Shown here: piece after piece, positions 60,437-64,000 of the stretch
Layout of the letters: each line of letters begins with the position of its first letter
Position numbering within the stretch: position 1 is the first letter of the stretch
Position numbers and translations under genes: made by a program
The notes under the pieces: model-generated
Seen by the model: only the letters and a program-made list of their open reading frames with translations
Told to the model about the DNA's origin: nothing
Databases searched by the model: none
From: Candidatus Hadersleviella danica
GTDB taxonomy: Bacteria > Chloroflexota > Anaerolineae > Promineifilales > Promineifilaceae
DNA length: 64,000 bases
Direction of reading: 5' to 3'
NCBI GenBank assembly: GCA_016711405.1
Contig: JADJSZ010000020.1
Coordinates: 1 to 64,000, forward strand

Positions 60437-60519
60437 CGGGATTAGGGATTGCGGAATGGGGAATGCGGATTGCGGATTGTCTTTCATTCCGCAATCCCTA
60501 ATCCGCAATCCGCAATCAA
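60437..60519. repeat. Spacer hairpin array, GCGGATT/GGAATGC heptamers
   Basis: GGGATTAGGGATTGCGGAAT and GGGGAATGCGGATTGCGGAT face CATTCCGCAATCCCTAATCC and GCAATCCGCAATC. It is the intergenic relative of the linker array at 2466-2507. Confidence 0.95.
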
Positions 60520-60520
60520 T

Positions 60521-61666
60521 CTATTGCATTGCTTGCCGCAAATCAGCGATTAAATCATCCACATGCTCAATGCCCACCGAAATGCGGACGAGGCCGGGGT
60601 CTACGGCCAGCGGCGAATCGGCCACGGAGGCGTGGGTCATGGGGGCGGGTAGCTCGATGAGCGATTCGACCCCGCCCAGTGATTCGGCCAAGGTGAACAG
60701 CTTGGTGTGGCGGGCGATTTGGCGGGCGGCCGTTTCGCCCCCATTCAACACAAACGAAATCATGCCGCCGGGCATGGTCATCTGCCGTTTGGCCAATTCG
60801 TATTGGGGATGGCTCTCGAGGCCGGGGTAAATCACTTGCGCCACGGCCGGGTCATCCGCCAAAAACTGAGCCACGCGCAAGGCGTTGTGGCTGTGTTGCG
60901 CCATCCGCAAAGCGAGCGTTTTAATGCCGCGCAGGGTGAGGAAGCAATCCATTGGCCCCGGCACGGCCCCAATCCCGTTTTGCAGGAATTTGAGCTTGGC
61001 GTAAACGTCGCTGTCGTTCAAGATAATCGCCCCGCCGACCACATCGGAGTGGCCGCCGATGTATTTGGTGGTGCTGTGGACGACAAAATCGGCCCCAAGG
61101 CGCAGGGGGTTTTGCAAAATGGGGGAGGCGAAGGTGTTGTCTACCCCCAGCCAGATGCCCCGTGCGCTGGTGAGTTTGGCCACGGCCGCGATATCGGTCA
61201 GGCGCAACATGGGGTTGGTGGGGGTTTCGAGCCACACCAAGCGGGTGTTGGGTTGCAGGGCGGCCTCGATGGCGGCCGTGTCGGTCGTATCGGCAAAGGT
61301 GAACTCAATCCCATAATGGCTGAGAATTTTGTCGAACAGACGGAAGGTGCCGCCGTACACGTCGTTGCCACTCAGCACATGTTCGCCGGGCTTGACCAGC
61401 CGCAGAAGGGTATCTATGGCGGCCATGCCCGAGGAGAAGGCGAGGGCGTGTCGGCCGCCTTCGAGCGCGGCGAGGGCGGTTTGCAAGGCGGTGCGGGTGG
61501 GGTTGTCGGTGCGGGAATACTCGTAGCCCTTATGCACGGCCACATCGGACTGGGCATAGGTGGAGGTTTGGTAGATGGGGGTCATCACGGCCCCAGTGGT
61601 GGGGTCTGGCTCCACCCCCGCATGGACGGCCAGTGTCTCTGGCCTGAGGTGGGAAGTATGGGTCAT
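60521..61666 (-). CDS. Cystathionine gamma-synthase/lyase (Cys/Met metabolism PLP enzyme)
   Basis: 381 residues, ATG 61666. Fold-type I Cys/Met PLP enzyme: YEYSRTDNPTRTALQTALAA, LEGGRHALAFSSGMAAIDTL, VWLETPTNPMLRLTDIAAVA, DNTFASPILQNPL and the PLP-Lys in VVHSTTKYIGGHSDVVGGAI; C-terminal ESLGGVESLIELPAPMTHAS and VRISVGIEHVDDLIADLRQA. Sequence does not separate MetB, MetC and gamma-lyase. The cbs gene lies 92 bp downstream on the same strand, so reverse transsulfuration (gamma-lyase) is the favoured role. Confidence 0.93.
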   Translation of the reverse strand: MTHTSHLRPETLAVHAGVEPDPTTGAVMTPIYQTSTYAQSDVAVHKGYEYSRTDNPTRTALQTALAALEGGRHALAFSSGMAAIDTLLRLVKPGEHVLSGNDVYGGTFRLFDKILSHYGIEFTFADTTDTAAIEAALQPNTRLVWLETPTNPMLRLTDIAAVAKLTSARGIWLGVDNTFASPILQNPLRLGADFVVHSTTKYIGGHSDVVGGAIILNDSDVYAKLKFLQNGIGAVPGPMDCFLTLRGIKTLALRMAQHSHNALRVAQFLADDPAVAQVIYPGLESHPQYELAKRQMTMPGGMISFVLNGGETAARQIARHTKLFTLAESLGGVESLIELPAPMTHASVADSPLAVDPGLVRISVGIEHVDDLIADLRQAMQ

Positions 61667-61687
61667 GGAAACTCCTATGGGGATTGG

Positions 61688-61712
61688 TTTGTAGTGGCGG
61701 CTTTAGCCGTTC
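61688..61712. repeat. 25-bp GGCTTTAGCC element, second exact copy
   Basis: Identical over 25 bp to 49834-49858. The core GGCTTTAGCC with CGGCTTTAGCCG is palindromic. It lies just 5' of the cystathionine gamma-synthase gene. Confidence 0.85.
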
Positions 61713-61805
61713 ACGCTGACTGGCTGACACGCTGACCAGCTAATAATACCCCACGGTGGGCAAAAGACTGTAAAATGTGGTGGGGAGTGGGGCGGCCGTG
61801 AAGAT

Positions 61806-62210
61806 ATGACGCAGAGGGAACTTTCTGTTGAGGCTTTTGCTAGGTCAAAGGGACAAATGAACCTCTTGAATTTAGAACCACCACTATCTGACTACTCTTG
61901 CAGTGTTCGGCGTTATTATTCTGGACACTCAACGATGTTTATAGAATTAGTAAATACCACCCAAAAGAAAGCAACTTACCTTCTATTTGACCAAGTCAAG
62001 TTTTTTTCGGGGCCTTTTTATTGGCGTGGGGCTGATTTTCAATTAGGACGGCACGAAGAATGTGTAAAGATACTGCGCCAAATAGGTCTAACAAATGAGT
62101 TGATGTATCCTATATTCAATTTGTTTCTTATCCCAACTAATGACGTTGAGATAAAAATCATTGCGGCGGCAAGATATGTTCATACAGATGTAATGCCTGA
62201 AAATTGGTAG
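61806..62210 (+). CDS. Hypothetical protein in an AT-rich segment
   Basis: 134 residues, ATG 61806, although inner ATGs (61857) are possible. It has no signal peptide or membrane segment. There are several aromatic strands (FIELVNTTQKKATYLLFDQV, KFFSGPFYWRGADFQLGRHE) and no family I can name; the shape suggests an immunity- or SMI1-like small cytoplasmic protein, which is only an impression. The base composition is distinctly more A+T rich than the genes to its left and CGGCCG sites are nearly absent, so it was probably acquired recently. Confidence 0.5.
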   Translation: MTQRELSVEAFARSKGQMNLLNLEPPLSDYSCSVRRYYSGHSTMFIELVNTTQKKATYLLFDQVKFFSGPFYWRGADFQLGRHEECVKILRQIGLTNELMYPIFNLFLIPTNDVEIKIIAAARYVHTDVMPENW

Positions 62211-62384
62211 TAAAGGAGAACCCGCAACTTATCCCGACTATAATATTCTCGCCGTCCCATTACCAACGGCCATAGCATATCCCCTTGACCGTGAAACCTC
62301 ATGACAAAGTTGTCAAAATGATGAGCTTGGCCGATTACATAATCATAGCCATGAAAAAATATATTCTTGAAAACCTAAAAAAAC

Positions 62385-63146
62385 TTGCAGAATGGGTATG
62401 GGGCAAGCTCAACTTTTCATCTTTTGGCATTATGGATACTTGATTTTAATATCAGCCCAAACCTTGTAACAGATGTTCCCCTTCATTATGAAAATCCATC
62501 GTATTGCTTTGGATTAGATTATCCCGCTAGATGGCGGATAGATTCATATGGCGAACGTGGTAACCGAGGAGATACGTATGAACGGACTAATCTTTATTCC
62601 TCTAGCTTTGCGAGGTATGTGATAAGCGTTGAGCAGAAAGCATTTAATAGCCCGTCTATTTCTGATGTAGCTCAATGGAGTAGAGATGAGTTATTCGGAA
62701 ATACGCCTAGCAATGTGACACCTGTTGATGAAATTGTTGTTAACAATCAAATAGCTGGTTCAAGGATTTTTACATCAGCTAGAACAGAGAGTAAATGGCG
62801 AGAAGTTTATATTCCTCGCCAAGCAGATGGGTTGGTTCTGCGCCTTCTCACTACAAAAAACAATTTTGAGGAGGGAAATAGGATATTTGAGGAGGTATTG
62901 GCCAGTTTTACTTATGACGATACCTGCCTAATAAATATGACCAAATCTAGCTTAATACGGCTACGACATTCTGAGCAACCGTATCATCATTGTCAACGAC
63001 CCGTATCCCTTACCCACTCCCGCAAACCTGCAAACCCTCCCACTTCCAAACCTTGCAGGTTTATTTATGGCCACCCATACAACAACATTGCACAACCCAG
63101 AGGGTACTGTAAAAGTGTGCGATGCACCCCTATTCAGTGCGCTTAG
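62385..63146 (+). CDS. Putative extracytoplasmic PsbP-like protein, ends uncertain
   Basis: The core from about residue 33 to 180 is protein-like: PLHYENPSYCFGLDYPARWR, VISVEQKAFNSPSISDVAQW, NNQIAGSRIFTSARTESKWR and EEGNRIFEEVLASFTYDD. The pattern (YENPxYxFxLxYPxxW ... GxRxxT...ILxSF) is like PsbP-type domains found in secreted lipoproteins. The N-terminus (MQNGYGASSTFHLLALWILD) lacks a clear signal, and the last 70 residues (after FTYDD) look like translated spacer. A preceding short frame (ATG 62351, MKKYILENLKKLAEWVWGKL) may be the real beginning in another phase. Low-GC, like its neighbour. Confidence 0.45.
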   Translation: MQNGYGASSTFHLLALWILDFNISPNLVTDVPLHYENPSYCFGLDYPARWRIDSYGERGNRGDTYERTNLYSSSFARYVISVEQKAFNSPSISDVAQWSRDELFGNTPSNVTPVDEIVVNNQIAGSRIFTSARTESKWREVYIPRQADGLVLRLLTTKNNFEEGNRIFEEVLASFTYDDTCLINMTKSSLIRLRHSEQPYHHCQRPVSLTHSRKPANPPTSKPCRFIYGHPYNNIAQPRGYCKSVRCTPIQCA

Positions 63147-63174
63147 GGTTTGACTGAAGACTGTTTACGAGTCA

Positions 63175-63272
63175 GTTTTTTAGACACGAATTTCACGAAT
63201 GAGATTCGAGACAATTCGTGTCATTCACGTCCAACTTCTTGCGAGTTCCAACCGAGATGAAACACACCCATA
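63175..63272. repeat. Dispersed palindromic element, AGACACGAATTTCACGAA family, copy 4
   Basis: TTTTTTAGACACGAATTTCA, CGAATGAGATTCGAGACAAT and TCGTGTCATTCACG. It is the closest relative of copy 2 at 24627 and fills the convergent spacer before the elp3 gene. Confidence 0.88.
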
Positions 63273-63296
63273 ACCCATAATTCGCAGGAAGCTCCC

Positions 63297-64000
63297 TCAC
63301 AACGGGCACGTCATATACAACCCATCCACCACAAAACCATGTTTGGCATAGTATTGCTGGGTTCCAATGGCGCTAATCACCGCCACACGGCCGTAGCCTG
63401 CCTCCCTCGCCCGCCGCTTCGCTTCCCCAATCAGCCACATCCCCAGCCCCATATGTTGCGCCTCCCCTTGGCTCTCCTCCCCTAGCGGGAGCGCGGGGCC
63501 ATACACATGCACCTCCCGAATCATGGCGTGATTGGCCAATTCGGGCAGGGGCAACTCTTGGTTGGGGTCGGGTAAGGAGAGGCGCAGAAAGCCCGCCAAT
63601 TTGCCCTCGGCCGTTTCCATCCCCAGAAAATACTCCATCGTGCCCACAGTGGCGTATTCCTCCACCCGCAAGCGCATCTCGGCGGCCGTGATTTCGGTGC
63701 GGCGCACCTCACGGCAACGAATGCATTGGCACGGCCGTCCCTCCTCCTTGAGCCGCTTTTGCGCCAACTGGCGCAAATTCGCCTTAGTAAAGCCCGCCAC
63801 CACATTCGTCGTCGGAATATCCCGCACCACTCGCGTCAGCCGCGCATAGCGGGGGGTGATGGCCTTGCACTCGACCAGCACATTCAGCACTTCTTCTTCG
63901 GTGTAGGGCTGGTACTCGCCGCGTTGCCAATAGGCATAAAGCTCCGCATTTTCCAGCAACATGCAGGGGTAGATTTTCAGCTCGTCGGGGCGGATGGCGG
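63297..64000 (-). CDS. C-terminal part of Elp3-type tRNA U34 radical-SAM acetyltransferase (cut by the window edge)
   Basis: The frame is open from the right edge (reading IRPDELKIYPCMLLENAELY) to a stop at 63297, 234 codons seen. The blocks FRPDELKIYPC-like, YQPYTEEEVLNVLVECKAIT, RLTRVVRDIPTTNVVAGFTK, CQCIRCREVRRTEITAAEMR and the C-terminal GNAT domain (MIREVHVYGPALPLGEESQG, HMGLGMWLIGEAKRRAREAG, ISAIGTQQYYAKHGFVVDGL) are diagnostic of Elp3. The radical-SAM cysteines lie beyond the window. The protein makes a carboxymethyl-type modification of tRNA wobble uridine using acetyl-CoA and SAM. Confidence 0.92.
   Translation of the reverse strand, partial: AIRPDELKIYPCMLLENAELYAYWQRGEYQPYTEEEVLNVLVECKAITPRYARLTRVVRDIPTTNVVAGFTKANLRQLAQKRLKEEGRPCQCIRCREVRRTEITAAEMRLRVEEYATVGTMEYFLGMETAEGKLAGFLRLSLPDPNQELPLPELANHAMIREVHVYGPALPLGEESQGEAQHMGLGMWLIGEAKRRAREAGYGRVAVISAIGTQQYYAKHGFVVDGLYMTCPL

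Noticed and set aside
4078..60519. The spacer arrays as CRISPR loci
   Set aside because: Units are 6-8 bp with no unique spacers of 30 bp or so between them, and no cas gene is present.
1..64000. tRNA, rRNA or other structured RNA genes
   Set aside because: I scanned spacers for GGTTCGAATCC-type T-arms and rRNA motifs and saw none. The hairpins found are repeat arrays or terminators.

Overview
This window looks like chromosomal DNA of a free-living, heterotrophic bacterium. Chloroflexota is the most likely phylum. That is an inference from gene content and style: an AfsR/SARP-type NB-ARC-TPR regulator, a tandem-XRE regulator, a MoeA fused to a binding-protein domain, and a DUF5937/ArsR-like regulator. 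No rRNA or other phylogenetic marker is present to prove it. I see about 56 protein genes, no tRNA or rRNA gene, no CRISPR array, no prophage and no recognisable transposase. Genes run on both strands in short operons.

Layout. 0-5.3 kb: an edge-truncated secreted protein, an Hsp70-like ATPase fused to a GyrA-type C-terminal propeller, a lipoprotein and two small proteins. 5.5-16.9 kb: a membrane protein with three internal repeats, a lone response regulator, a phosphoesterase, a Nudix hydrolase, a TlpA-type thioredoxin, a TIM-barrel isomerase, a TPR histidine kinase, the MoeA fusion and a broken lipoprotein. 17-24.5 kb: oligoendopeptidase F, a BrnT/BrnA-type toxin-antitoxin locus, PEP carboxylase, a second nucleotidyltransferase/HTH module and an SDR. 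24.7-31.9 kb: an anti-sigma/ECF-sigma pair, a YgjP-like protease, a double-GNAT protein, methylglyoxal synthase, an MFS exporter, Aat and an ArsR-type regulator. 32-41.6 kb: AsnS, a flippase-like protein, a SpoU methyltransferase, secreted proteins, a double-HTH regulator, Hsp20 under a perfect CIRCE operator, phytoene synthase, a thioesterase, DUF486 and a short asparaginase. 42.2-47.9 kb: an NAD-dependent molybdenum formate dehydrogenase operon (NuoE/NuoF-type fusion, FdhD, ferredoxin-type subunit, catalytic FdhA). 48-58.9 kb: membrane proteins, the SARP-type regulator, an ABC-F ATPase, two tandem paralogues, a YcaQ-like protein and a tyrosine phosphatase. 59-61.7 kb: cystathionine beta-synthase and gamma-synthase/lyase (transsulfuration). 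61.8-64 kb: lower-GC genes and the C-terminal half of an Elp3 protein.

Three sequence-level features dominate. (1) Almost every spacer carries its own short array of ~7-bp units followed by the reverse complement of the same unit, giving spacer-specific hairpins. Two such arrays lie inside genes (the Hsp70 fusion and moeA). Similar heptamer arrays (STRRs) are known from filamentous cyanobacteria. (2) The palindrome CGGCCG is strongly over-represented, in the manner of cyanobacterial HIP1. (3) At least thirteen genes are interrupted by one- or two-base indels, often in C/G or other homopolymer runs. Most of these are better explained by consensus errors than by decay, so several frameshifted genes below are described as one gene.

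Functionally, the formate dehydrogenase operon, FdhD and MoeA form a molybdopterin-linked formate oxidation set. CBS and CGS/CGL form a sulfur amino-acid unit. The sigma/anti-sigma pair, the TPR kinase, the response regulator and the SARP protein are the regulators.
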